DNA of 28,150 nt from Chara braunii. Its lineage: Eukaryota > Streptophyta > Charophyceae > Charales > Characeae. Every line of letters begins with the position of its first letter. Position 1 is the first letter of the stretch. The position numbers were made by a program, and so were the translations under genes. The stretch is from NCBI GenBank assembly GCA_003427395.1, contig BFEA01000263.1, positions 1,682,716 through 1,710,865 on the forward strand, in the 5' to 3' direction. Shown here in pieces: positions 1 through 11,100 of the stretch. The notes beneath the pieces were generated by a model, which did no database searches, was not told the DNA's origin, and worked only from the letters and a program-made list of their open reading frames with translations.

Positions 1-429
1 CCGCAGCTTCAAAACGGTGTGCTGCAGTGCCATGCGGTCCGGGCTGATCATGTTCGGCCGGACGGTGACTATACACTTTGTGGTGAACTTCGATTTCCAA
101 GATCACGGTCCTGCTGACCGTAGTATTTGGCATAATCTGCGGTNTTTGGGTTGCAACGCAGTGTAGCACCGATTGTATTCAATGGGTAATTCAGCTACAC
201 AGCAAAGAGGATGGGCGCTGTAACGAGAGACAGACCGGGGCAGCAAGGAAGAAGGGGAATGAACCAAGACAGGCGGCCGCACTGAGTACATGCAGAGAAG
301 CAAGGTGGGCGGCTGTGAAGACAAGGTGAGTGCAGGAGTGGAGTGACTGGGCTTTCGGGTGACAGGACCGGGCCACTGAGATAGTTGGGCGTAGTGTTAG
401 CAGTCGCGGGCGAGGCAAGGCAGCGGAAC
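1..429. other. Gene-free GC-rich flank
   Basis: I see no gene here. The plus strand is rich in G and A, so the minus strand gives long open frames made mostly of Pro, Ser, Leu and Arg; these look compositional rather than coding. One base is undetermined (N at 144). Around 255-300, on the minus strand, there is a diverged third copy of the short motif that recurs at 470-515 and 640-685. Confidence 0.5.
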
Positions 430-690
430 GATGGGCGTTAAGGCAGTGAAGCGGGGCTGCGGAGAAGATGGATGAATCTGGACGGGCTTCTGCATCGGGT
501 GCACGCACAGAAAGGGGGAGAACGCAGCAACGGAGGAAGAAAGTGGGTGAGCGAACGACAGGGAGATGAGGCCGAGGAAATACGATAGATGCAGGAAGCA
601 AGGAAGTGACGAAGGCAGCACGGCAGTGGGATTGAGCGGGGAAATAGACCGAATGAACCTGGACGGGAAATAGCGCCAGGTGCATTCGCA
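255..690 (-). repeat. Diverged tandem motif, three copies, ~170-215 bp apart
   Basis: Read on the minus strand, three segments (about 640-685, 470-515 and 255-300) share the pattern TCTG-GYRTGCACC followed by a GCAGAAGCCCGTCCAG-like stretch and TTCATYC. The first two are clearly alike; the third is more diverged. A fourth relative lies in plus orientation at about 4016-4060, inside the inverted arm. The homology was judged by eye. The array makes shadow open frames with similar Cys/Ser/Arg-rich peptides on both arms, which is how the relation first shows. Confidence 0.45.
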
Positions 691-1050
691 GATTGAGGTG
701 GTGACAACAAAGACGGAGGGGAAGGAGCGGAGGAGAGGAAGGGCTTATTCTCCCGTTCCTTCGCAGTTTTAGGTGGATGGAGATTTGCTCCTGAGGTTTC
801 TGGCATGGGCGACCTCGTATTTTATGTCGGATCTGAGTTTTAGTTAGTAAGATAGGAGGTTAGTAGGAAAGGTGGTGCGCGGGAGATGGCCGAGAGCAAG
901 AAAAGGATGGGAGCAAAAATGTAATAACTCGGTCATTTCTTGACCGATTTCGGCGATCTGAGATACTAATCGGGGGTTTGGGGGGCTGGCGACCCCGAAT
1001 CCGAGGTTAGATTTAGGAGAAAGGGGTTAGTTTTTGTGCTATAAGAAAAT
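430..1050 (-). repeat. Left arm of a diverged inverted repeat
   Basis: The reverse complement of this segment is colinear with the plus strand at about 3640-4130. Anchors in order are CGGATTCGGGGTCGCC (here near 990-1005) against CGGATTCGAGGTCGCC, an AAACCCCC run, a GCGCAC block followed by CTAACnnCTCCTA-CTTACTAAC, a CAGAT..AAACCTCAG block, and the GTGCACC..CCCGTC motif. I estimate 60-70 percent identity over the aligned blocks, with gaps. It could be a very old pair of oppositely inserted repeats, or the long terminal inverted repeats of a foldback or Mutator-like element. No transposase is visible between the arms. Confidence 0.45.
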
Positions 1051-3600
1051 AGTGCTGCGTGGTAGGTGTCGAGGGAAGCGGGATATGGAAAGAGCGGGGA
1101 GTTAGTGTGTAACAGTGTTAGTCGGATCGTCAATGGAATCGAGTGAAGAGGGGGTTATGGCATTTTGAGGTGAGGCAAGGCTGATGGCAATGTCAGATTT
1201 GATGTAGGATGGACAATATAGCCAGTATGTGTTATAGGGGCTGCTTGTTGCTGAACAGGATGTATCTGACCGCACCCACGCGGGAGATTCACTCTGAATT
1301 TGAGGATCTGTGCGGGATCGGATACTCCCCAGGCAGTGGTCCGTGTCGGGCGCATGAATGTTGGTGAGAGAGAGCAGGTGCACGGAAGGGCGACATACAA
1401 GTGTAGTTAGAGAGAGCATCAGGGGGTAGAGATGGGGAGTCAGGCCTACCTCGTGGATCGCTGCCGTGTGCCGTACTGCGCCAATAAGCAGTGCACCTAA
1501 CCGTGCTCTGGCAAGGGATCCAATCCCCTATGTGACGGTGCAGTTTTCCCATGTCCTTGTGAAAAGGTCCGTTCTCGTTTCGCCCATTCGGTGAATCGGG
1601 AAGCAGTATCCATGAGGGGGTTGATGGAAGCAGGGTTGCGCTCATCTTGAAGCAAGGGCAGCGAGGAAAAGTTGGGAAGAAGGACGTGAACCCGGCCAAA
1701 CAGTTGGCCCGATCCAAAAAGGAAGGGTGAAGGGGAGGGGTACTACGTACCTAGTCTCCGTCTCGTAGGTGTATCTTCCTATGTTCGTGCGGAAGATTTC
1801 TTCTCACTGCGCATATTGGCAGACTGCTCAGTTGATGCACACACAAATTGGTTGAAAATTCAGTTGGCCTGCTCAATCTATCAATGTAAGTGGTGCCAGG
1901 CCAGCTGCAGGCGGGCTGCTTGCAGCCAAGCAAGCCAACAGGTGGGCTATTCGCAGCCAGTGGAGTGAGCAGGTGTGTCATACTGTGTTGGGTTGCGGCG
2001 TCAGCTCTATGCCTTTACTTAAGTCTGGTTAAAAACCTGAAAGTCAAACTCAAAGTCAAAATAAGGGTACACACCGTATACTCAATCAAACATAGCAAGA
2101 GATACAGATAGGGGTTATACTGGGTTTATAGATGGGGATGGAAGGTTAGCTCTCAGTTCTTTGCGTCCAGAACTCCTCCTGAGTTCCGACAGAGCTCCCG
2201 CAATCGGTGGATGGATTCCCCACAGAGTCTTGCTGCGGTCCTATGGGTTGCAATCCCGCCTGCCGCCTTCCCCTCAGAATAGGACTAGACTTAGAGTAAG
2301 AAGTGCAGAAACAGATGTCATTGAGTCTTTCAGATACAAGAGGGGTGCTCTCAGACTCACGCGAAAGGGCCTTGGTTCCTTGACTCGCCTAAGGGTCCCG
2401 CAATGGCAGCCACGATGCGCTGCAGCCTGGTCAATTGAGGTCAGTTCGCCGCTGTCGACTGTCCGGAGATTTTCCAAGTTGTGGTGAAGATGCCCCCTTC
2501 TTCTCTTCGCTCTACTCGAAGCGTAGGTAAGTCAAGGCAGTTTAATCTAGAAGCTACGTGCACAGTCTCAACAATGAGCAAAGAAACTTAACACCTGAAT
2601 GTGCATAGCGAACACAAGAACTATGCGGCGTAACATAATTTTGCAGCGGCGCATAACACAAGGCACAACCTTATGCAACAACACGACGATATACAGCGAT
2701 GCATTGCGTTATAGCGTTGCCCATCAACATCACGGTAGGATTCAATAAGGGAGAGCACAACTTTATCGTGCAGCAGAACCCAAATATTGGAGACGTATAT
2801 GACATAGGCACGTTGTATCCTGCTGAAGTTCAGAGTCGAGCTAGTCTTAGTCACTTGTTGACTTAGGTAGGACATCTACACTATCTCCTCGCAGCTGCGC
2901 TACTCCGTCAAAACTCTTTGCTTGTCTCTCCTTTTATTCATGCCGTTTTGCTTACGTCCCCCTGTGCCTACTGTCCGTCTCTCCTTCAGTGCACCTTGAC
3001 TCTAATCCCCCGCCAATTTCGCTCGATCCCTACTATCAGGAGCACGAAGGGCGCAATCGTGATGTCAGCCAACAGTGACCCCAACAACTCCACTGCACGT
3101 TCATGACGAGGTGGGAGGGTTGAGTCCTTCCTCTCGCCAACATGTGCAAAATGAGAAAGAATATTTCGCTAGAACATGGAAAGATACAATCGGCCCCCTG
3201 CTCACTCAACAACGCGCCACCCCATAACGTCCTCTGTCGTAGAAAAGCACCTGGCCGCTTCCCCGACCAGGTTCACCTGACTCGGAAAGTCGGGTTACGA
3301 GAAGTACGACGCGACCGAATATGACATATGAATACTACCCCAACGATGATGAAAGAGGAGTGCCTTTAATGTTACTAGGAATACCACGACTTCCTCCAGC
3401 ATGACAACTGAATCGAGATAAATCTTCCGCTAGAAAGCGGAAAGAGTCCTCACTTCTCCTTCACAACTGTTTCTCAGGGGCATTTTTATTCTCATCGACG
3501 GATTAATTTGTTAGTTTATCACAAAATCTAATCCCATTGACGGACTCGCCCTATGTCAAAACCATTTTCTACTGTTTTATTTTGCCCAATTCCGTAAATA
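1051..3600. other. Spacer between inverted arms, no recognised gene
   Basis: About 2.5 kb with no recognisable protein family on either strand. The longest frames (minus 1289-1717, 142 residues; plus 2161-2487, 108 residues) show no motif I know and have no homologous partner here. There is a small direct repeat near 1911-1958, where GGGCT, a short spacer and GCAGCCA occur twice. If the arms are transposon ends, this would be a non-autonomous or decayed interior. Confidence 0.4.
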
Positions 3601-3639
3601 ATTGGTCGAGGTATCAACTTTTTACTCTTACCATATTCA

Positions 3640-4130
3640 CTCCCCGTAACTTTTCGCACGGGTTTTTTCTCCACTACTCTAATTTTGCTATCCTACCACT
3701 AAAATCATCAGCGGATTCGAGGTCGCCTTGCACCAAAACCCCCAAATCATCTCTTACCTCGCCTGATTTGGCTAAGAATCGGGATGGTAACACTACTTAC
3801 GCTCCGGCTCACTCTTATTCATTCTCCACCATAGCCTAGCGCACATCTTTCCCTCCTAACTACTCCTACACTAACTTTCTACTAATACTAACGTCAGATT
3901 TGGGTAAGCCCTATTCCAAACCTCAGTCTACTATCTTCCCCCGAACGTTTTCATCAAGAAACGAGCGGGATATGCATCTCTCACCTCCTCAATAACTCAT
4001 CTTTCGTCACTGTGTTCTTTCCCTTCCGTGCATGCACCCAGTGCAGAAACCCGTCTAGGTTCAGTCCTTTTTCCTCCCCTCCTTTCGTCGCAGTGCCCAG
4101 TCTCCGGTCCCCTCCCTTCCTACGCCTATC
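3640..4130 (+). repeat. Right arm of a diverged inverted repeat
   Basis: Partner in opposite orientation of the segment at about 430-1050. The clearest anchors are CGGATTCGAGGTCGCC near 3714-3729, a GCGCACATCTTTCCCTCCTA block at 3840-3859, CCAAACCTCAG near 3918-3928, and GTGCATGCACCC then GCAGAAACCCGTCTAGGTTC near 4027-4060. The divergence indicates great age. I cannot fix the ends to the base by eye, and no target-site duplication was found. Confidence 0.45.
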
Positions 4131-5540
4131 CTCTTGGTTGTTTACCACCCCGTTTGTCTGCCGCCCTACTTACCTGCTTCCGACTCCGTACGCAGCTAGC
4201 TCAATGGGCACAAAGCTGCTTCCCGACACGCGTTGTCTTTTTTATCCGTCCGCCACCTCGTCTTCCTGTCACCCCCCTCGCCTGCTCCTCGTTCCTTACC
4301 TCCTTCGCTCTACAGGCAGCGGCTAGCGCAACCCGGTTTTTCCTCGATAGTAGTCGTAATCCTAAGCAGACCTGAGGAGGGGGGGCGCGAGTTTGTTGTC
4401 AGTTCGACTAGTCTTTCGTCCCTCTGCCCGAATCCGACGGGCTACAGTAAGCTAATACGACTGCGTGCCCCACCTGCTTAGGCAGAGTCGACCATCCTTT
4501 GGATCCGAAATGGGCATGCTGACACTCAGAGCATCTCCCGGCAGATCGTGGTTGGCGGACGCGGCACCCGCGGAAGGTCCACGCCATCCTGTGGTTGCAG
4601 CCCCGCAGCCTGCTCGAAATGTTCTCTGATTCCTGACCACCTTAGGCTACCGACACTCTCCAAGTGGGAAACGAGGGAAACCACGACTACGGACCCCACT
4701 TGCTTTGACCCCCTTTAGTCCAAGCTTTAAGATGGGCGAGGCAAAACAATTTCGTCAACCTCCCGACATGCGGGAATTTATAGGTCAACCAAAGAGGCAC
4801 GCGTTTTCAAGGTCCTCGACCGCCTTGACGACCTTTAAACCCGGTGTTGCGTCTAAGTCAAGAAATGTCGAAACATGAACAATAAAAATAAAGAAAATAA
4901 CAAAACATCTAAAAAAAAATGTTAACCATCAAAATATGGCCAACGAGGAAAAGGGACCGCTAATACCGTTCTGACTCCTCTGTCGGCAAAACCAAGGGGG
5001 ATAGCCCCACCGGGCCCTCAACCCCTCGGTTTCTTCGTGCTACTTTGACATTCACGCGTCGCCGCTTGGTCCCAATCCCTAAATCTCTTTGGTGAAAGTC
5101 CGACGCTGTAACCTAAATAATGCTAAACCCAAATCTGGGTCTAATTTTGACGGACACCTAAAATAACCCGACACTGCCCAACGTGTAGACCTACCAAGAT
5201 GTTATAAAAACCAGATTGTTGTCGACGTTGCTCTCCATACGTGCGCACGAGTCGCCGGCAAACACAATCGGTTAATGAAACATAATCTTTTTAATCCTAG
5301 TTTAATCAGAAATATAAATCTGGTCGGCGATCAACGCCAGTTTCCACAATCATCAAAGCGAAAGAAATCATGTGCGCCTTAAGTCCACGCGCCCACACAC
5401 TCTCTACTCTAGTTAGTCATCTAGTCAACGTAAACCCTCAGACACCACCACACCTCGCGCGGTACACTTAACTTTAAACCAAACTTATTTTTTTGTCATC
5501 TGCAAAAACCAGGTTGGATACCCTTGTAAGGGTATTCGCA
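4131..5540. other. No recognised gene; GC-rich then AT-rich
   Basis: 4131-4480 continues the pyrimidine-rich texture of the right arm. 4480-4850 is GC-rich with no recognised protein on either strand; a 62-residue minus frame ending near 4452 matches nothing I know. From about 4860 the sequence turns AT-rich and stays mostly so to about 14.9 kb. I see no RNA gene and no clear mobile-element end. Confidence 0.35.
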
Positions 5541-5548
5541 CCGACAAC

Positions 5549-5760
5549 GAGACCCCGTGAGGTCTGACCTATTACCAACCAATACCAAGGGATGGTGATA
5601 GGAGGAGCATGGTCTCGTGAGGCCTGCCCTATCGCTGACAAATCCTGGCAAAAGGGGATGGTACTAGGAGGAGTAAATCCCGTGACATCTACCCTATTAC
5701 CAAGTGGCGTCACATAGTGATAAGAGAAACGAGACCCCGTGAAGTCCGCCTTATCACTTC
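5549..5760. repeat. Degenerate ~60 bp tandem repeat
   Basis: A core like CCCGTGAGGTCTGCCCTAT recurs four times, with CGTGA at 5556, 5616, 5681 and 5738 (spacings 60, 65, 57). Between cores there is a shared tail like GGGATGGTGATAGGAGGAG in the first two copies, with variants in the third and fourth. A fifth, isolated relative, GCCCCGTGTGACCTGTCCTG, lies near 5911-5930. The array is old and falls inside a spurious 124-residue minus frame. I do not know the family. Confidence 0.6.
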
Positions 5761-5939
5761 CTTGCCCCTGAAGGAAAAAGAAGAAGGGCGAGGGTGAGGG
5801 TCGTATGTGATCTACTCTACTATGACAACTCTTATAAAAACCCCACAAACACTAACGTACTGATAATATCTATTTTTTTATTCTACTGAAGTGGAGGTAG
5901 AAGGAATGTCGCCCCGTGTGACCTGTCCTGCTATCTTAA

Positions 5940-7540
5940 CCTCATGATTAATGTCTATTTTATGATTATATTCCTGATGAGATTGATTTTTGTTTTGCAT
6001 GTGCACGTCTTAAATTGAAAATAATATGATGAGGGAAAAGCATTAACGATGTTAGCTCTATACTTTTATTTTCCTTCAAGACGATTATCTCTAGAAATTG
6101 ATCCGATAAGAAGTTAGAGAGACTACCTAGAAGGAGTTATGTCGATGTAGTATTATTCCCAACTAGAATGAAGTTCACTATATTGAATTTCAGAGGGGTT
6201 TATATCGACAGCAAAGAGGTGTTGAAATCTTGTTGACCTGTGTGCGATTGCAGATCATCTTAACTTTCAAATATATGGTAATAGGTTTATATCGATAGCA
6301 AAGAGGGGTTTATATCGACAGCAAAGAGGACTCATTATGAGTCTAAACAAGACTACATGTTGTTGCCTTATGGTAATAGGTTAGTTCGCCAACTCAACCC
6401 TCACTCGCCCTCGACACCACACCTTGCATCGACCTCTACACAAAAAGGCATTTATGATATTTTTGGGTCATTGTCTAAAGAGTATGTGATTTGTCTAAAA
6501 GGATCCTTGAAATGGCTACAGTCATATATGGTTGAATGACTAAGTCGAAAAGAGGATATCTGGCAGAGAGGTCTGGAAGTGTAAGTGTAATGTGGGTGAA
6601 AATGCATAAATGGTTGACTATGTTAAAATTGTGTAATGCATCTGGTTTGTTTGCAGGTAAGTAAAACGATCAACCAGGCTATTCACTGCAACCACGCTAT
6701 CCTGGACCTTGATCCAGATGTTTCATCAATGCGCGATTTATACATTTGGTTTGAGTACTCAGCCTTGCGGTATTATATGATTGTTAAGAAGATTGGAATT
6801 ATTGTTAAGATGAAAAACCTTGTTCATTTCATATATATACAACAGAAAAATTTCCCAGAATTAAATAATCATTCTAGAGTAAAATTACATTCTAAGTTTC
6901 AATTTCCATTCCATCTTAAAAAATATCATTTTAATTTTAAAAATTTCCGTCTTACTTGAAAACTTTCCTTCCAAGAATGGGGTATCCCTTCTTATTTGAA
7001 CTCCATGCTAGAGATGGAATGGAAGTCTTCATGAGTTCATGAAATATTTTTATTGGAATGTCATTCGAAGTAAGGATTTCTAGTCATAAATAGGTTAATC
7101 CAATCTAAATTAGACGATATTTGTTGTAGTAGAATAAAAGTTTAATTAAAACATTTCATTAACTCGTCCAGACTTTCATTCCATTTTGAACAAATAGATG
7201 TAGTTGGAAGGGAAAACTCATATTTAGACGAGAACTTATCAAATTAAATTGAAAATTTTAGAATGGGACGAACATTGGAATGATAATTTATAAATATGAA
7301 GGATTTTTTTTTTTATGGAATGATTGTTCAACTTTCATTTCTCATGGGAATTTTTTTGTTGTATGTTTGAAAGGTTAATGACCTATGTTTTTCCCAATGA
7401 ATTTGGACTGTTTTTATGAACGTGTTAAGTGTACGTGACATCTCTTTGCCTAATTACTCAGTCTCATCTCACTTCATATGTACATGTGATATGGCAAAAT
7501 GTTTTCTTAAAGAAATATGTTGAAAAAACATGATCACTAC
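5940..7540. other. AT-rich, gene-free stretch
   Basis: No recognisable gene. Between about 6890 and 7370 short GGAATG and CATTCC words recur in both orientations, often with runs of T, which resembles remnants of AT-rich miniature inverted-repeat elements, but no pair of ends can be defined. At 6648-6664 a TTTGTTTGCAG acceptor-like string is joined directly to a GTAAGT donor-like string; with no exon on either side I treat this as chance. Confidence 0.35.
6197..6329 (+). repeat. 23 bp direct repeat, three near-identical copies
   Basis: The unit begins GGTTTATATCGAYAGCAAAG and ends AGG, 23 bp in all. Copies are at 6197-6219, 6284-6306 and 6307-6329; the last two are head to tail. They differ by one C/T change (GACAGC against GATAGC). 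The phrase TATGGTAATAGGTT also occurs twice (about 6274 and 6368). The low divergence stands out in an otherwise decayed neighbourhood and suggests recent local duplication. Confidence 0.8.
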
Positions 7541-8083
7541 GTAGGATGGGTATATGTCTTACGAGCGACCTCTAATAATTCAAGTATTAAGAGGATCGTG
7601 CTTCGGAAAAGGGGATAGGTTAAGAGTCATACATATAAAAACTCATTTTATGCAAACCATAGTATATGCGAACGTTCGTCAGTCGAGTCGACCTGAATTG
7701 TAAGTCAGTCAGGGAGACTAGCGTCCCAATGTCCAACGCTTATATGAGTCAGTCTTAGGCGTTTAACCTCGCGTATGCCTAATCACAACGATCGAGCGAA
7801 TGCCCTCGACTAACTTACCTCTGCAATTGCATGTAAAAGCCTTCGCATGTGAGTCAATAGCTCTGCAGGGATACGTATACCTAAGGGTGGTGACATCCCC
7901 TCAGGCAGAGGCGAGTTGTACCTCATGGAATCTTTGTCCTGTCGCAGGGGGCCGCGAGAGGTATAGCTGGTGCACACGGAGTGGTATCAGGTTGAAACGC
8001 CTATAAAACTCCTGCGTGATGCGATAGTGAGGTCCAACACTAAAATTACTTCACATCTGGGTGTGGGACCGACGTGCCCGACA
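7541..8083 (+). mobile_element. Candidate 3' part of an old LTR
   Basis: This segment precedes a tRNA-Asp-type primer site and ends CCGACA, so it has the CA expected at an LTR 3' end. A TATA-like TATAAAA lies at 8002-8008, about 80 bp before the end. The LTR start and the matching second LTR were not found, so the extent is a guess. A competing Met-tRNA-like string, TGGTATCAG, lies at 7982-7990, inside the proposed LTR; both cannot be functional primer sites of the same element. Confidence 0.35.
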
Positions 8084-8085
8084 GC

Positions 8086-8103
8086 TGGCGCCGTTGCCGA
8101 GGA
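8086..8103 (+). other. Athila/Tat-type primer-binding site
   Basis: TGGCGCCGTTGCCGAGGA closely resembles the tRNA-Asp-complementary primer site known from plant Athila/Tat-group retrotransposons. It starts two bases after a CCGACA that would close the LTR, which is normal geometry. No gag or pol homology follows in the next 5 kb, so the element is either decayed beyond recognition or was a non-coding large derivative. Confidence 0.55.
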
Positions 8104-11100
8104 TCTTGCTTTCCAGCCGAGGTCTTTGGGGAACGAATTCGAGTATGGCAAGGAGATAATCACGACAAAACGACAACCTTTAATCAAACTAATATATGAT
8201 ATGCGGGTTGAAATTGTGTCGAGTAGATGTGACGTGCCTAGAAAGGTGTGTCATTATATCGATAGTACCTACAAGGGTCATGTTGTTAGGAACTTCGACT
8301 ACCTACAAACGCCCTTATGAGAACGAACTAAGATATATGATAGTTAGGAGTCTATGTCAGCTAGTGAACGTGATACTTTTACATAGAAGTTAGAACTTCG
8401 GGTAGTGAACGATTTTAGGGAGGTATTTGGGTGTATGAGATCCTTCCTTTATTCTACATACTCGAGGCATGCGTCGATGTGACAACGTTTGTCAACTTAA
8501 GTTATTAAGAGGTTAACGACTATATTGACTCTATTAAATCCTCAAGGATGAAAAAGAGATAGATGCATGCCTAACTATTTCATTTATTTTAGCTTACTGT
8601 ACACTCATTTGGTCGATCATACTTTCACCTCACTTTCTCTTAAGTCTATATTCAAGATGAGGGGTCATGGCGAACTTTCGCTTTTTATTTGATATACTAT
8701 TTATTTAATGTGTTGCTTAACATTCTTTAAAGAAATAACCGACTACAGCATTGATATGTGTCGATGATAAGGGCGCATCAAAAATGCATTATAAGGTTTA
8801 TAGAACCTTATACACACTTCCTCACTCTCGATTCTTTACCGAAGATTGTTACAAGCGGTTGAGTTATCGAGGTTAGATCTCAATTTTGCCTTTGAGTTAG
8901 TTCTCCTGTACAACAAGGAGGGTCTAGTTATATGATCATTTTATACAAAAACTGTGTGAGGTTGTTTCGACCCCGTTACTATCTCACCCCTATATAGTTT
9001 TAGTTTAACATTTTTTGCATCCTTATTTCCTTAATCACGTAGATGTACTGTATTGACTTATGTATTGTACCACTATCACTCTTATCCATTAGCTTCTACT
9101 AGCTGTACGCTTGCATATATGGATTCAATTATTACTCCACCTAAGACATACAAGTTAGGAACTGACATAATAAAAGGAGGGTGACAAGGAAAATTTTTTG
9201 AATGGGTTTGTTGATTTCGCAAAGAAGAATTGAAGGAAAGGATATGAGAAGATGTGAGGTTGCGTCATTGTCAAAATGACTGACTTGAGCATGCATCATT
9301 CCCTAGTAGGATGACTTAGTACTATTATAAGTGTGAGTGATGCTATGATACTTCTCTGTCACATTTTAAATCACTTCTCGTACTTACCCCATAAGATGTT
9401 ACCCCCGTATCTTCCTTCCTACCTCGTCCTTAATAAGTTAATTCTACTTTCCCAACCGCCTCACCCTGCTTTTCCACTGCAATCGTGCGTTATGATTCAC
9501 ACTTCGTTTCGCAAGTCGCCCCAGCAGATTATTGCTTATGTATTATGCATGCACTTTTCTTTCTATGCCATAATAAGTTATGCAGGGTTTATCGCCTAAC
9601 CCATCATAGAGGGGAATTGTCTGAAAGGTAACCATAGTAGGCTCAAGTGTTGCTTGTCTTGAGCTGACAAAACTTGAGCGCTTGTTCTGATGAGGCTTGA
9701 ATCTCTAACCTAGGTCACTGTCAAAAATATAAAAAGGGTTGAACCTCCTTTATGTCTCGTCATTATAAAACCTTTCTTATGGCGAGAGAGGATCCCGCTA
9801 AGGTAAGGAAAGAAAGATGATGCGTACTAACAATTCCCTTTTGGATGATGTATGTAAAAGTCTTATAGACCTTTTGAACCCTGAAAAGGTGCATAACTGT
9901 GAGGTTACATATCTGAAGACTATGAGCGTTAGCAAGGTCATTTATCGTATAGTCTGAGTACAAAATTGAAAATTAAACTAACCCTATTAGTCATCGCTCA
10001 TTGCTTGCATAATCTAACTAGGTCATCAAATTATTGGAGTTATACGATATAGATCATAATAATAGACTCGGTCTTTCGACAGTTGTCTAACTATGAGGTT
10101 GTATCGTGTAACATATGAAAACATCATTTTTTGTTTGAGATAAATGTCATCTCCAAGACTCTACTTAATATAATATGTTGATGAGGATATTTACTTAAGA
10201 GTTAGTTAATTCAAGAATTGTAATGATAGAAGGTCATGCGCTTCTGTATGATAGATGCATTTAAGTGGTAATAAACGATTTTATATTAGGATCTATCAAA
10301 GTATAAAAGGGTCTTAACATTTAACCTACATTTTTCGATACCCAAGCTTGGGGTATATGTGACATTGTGGCCTCAGAAACCCAATTATAGTCATATTGTG
10401 GGATGATATGAATACATAAATGAAATAAAGTGAATAATACTGTGCTTGGTTATCTTGACGACCAAGGGTCCACTATGTACTAAAAATCTAATTACAATAT
10501 TATGCTAATATAGTATAGAGTCTGATTGATAAAGTTGCTTATTGGAAGTATAATTTAACCCTTATAGGATCATGATATATAAATTAATTATTTTATTACT
10601 CACTTAGTGACTGATTAATCCTTAGGGACAAATAGTATAGTGAACATGATATTAGGTCATCCACTTGAAAAATAAGTATCGGTTTGAGGTTGAATATGAT
10701 AGAGTATGATAACGAGTTAGCTTTAGGAGACACTGCATAAAAAGTCTGATTATATTTATCTAATTCTTCAAAACAATAAAGAATCAAACTTTCATTAGTT
10801 CGTTAAGCATTAGAAATGATTGTAATAGAAATATGAGACTATCTACTTAAATGACATTCTTCTTTAAGACTATACTCAATGTACACATAGTATGAGAATG
10901 TCCACTTAAGGGTTATCCAACTCCGCGAATTACGATAGTATTTAAAGAGTGATAAAATTTGTATTCCCACTATGGTAAATATGCATGACTCGGTATAAAT
11001 GAATGTACGTCGAAATGAATGATATATTCTTTCAAGTGATATATCGTTGTGTGTCTTGCACTTTGCTGAATAAAGTCAGAGCTTGTTATGAATGTATATA

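Noticed and set aside
191-806. Long minus-strand open frames near the left end
   Set aside because: They are Pro/Ser/Leu/Arg-rich, overlap each other in several frames and follow the purine-rich composition of the plus strand. The likeness between minus 438-806 and plus 4012-4326 is at DNA level, from the inverted repeat, not a shared protein.
6648-6664. Splice acceptor directly followed by donor
   Set aside because: No coding exon on either side; both are short, common strings.
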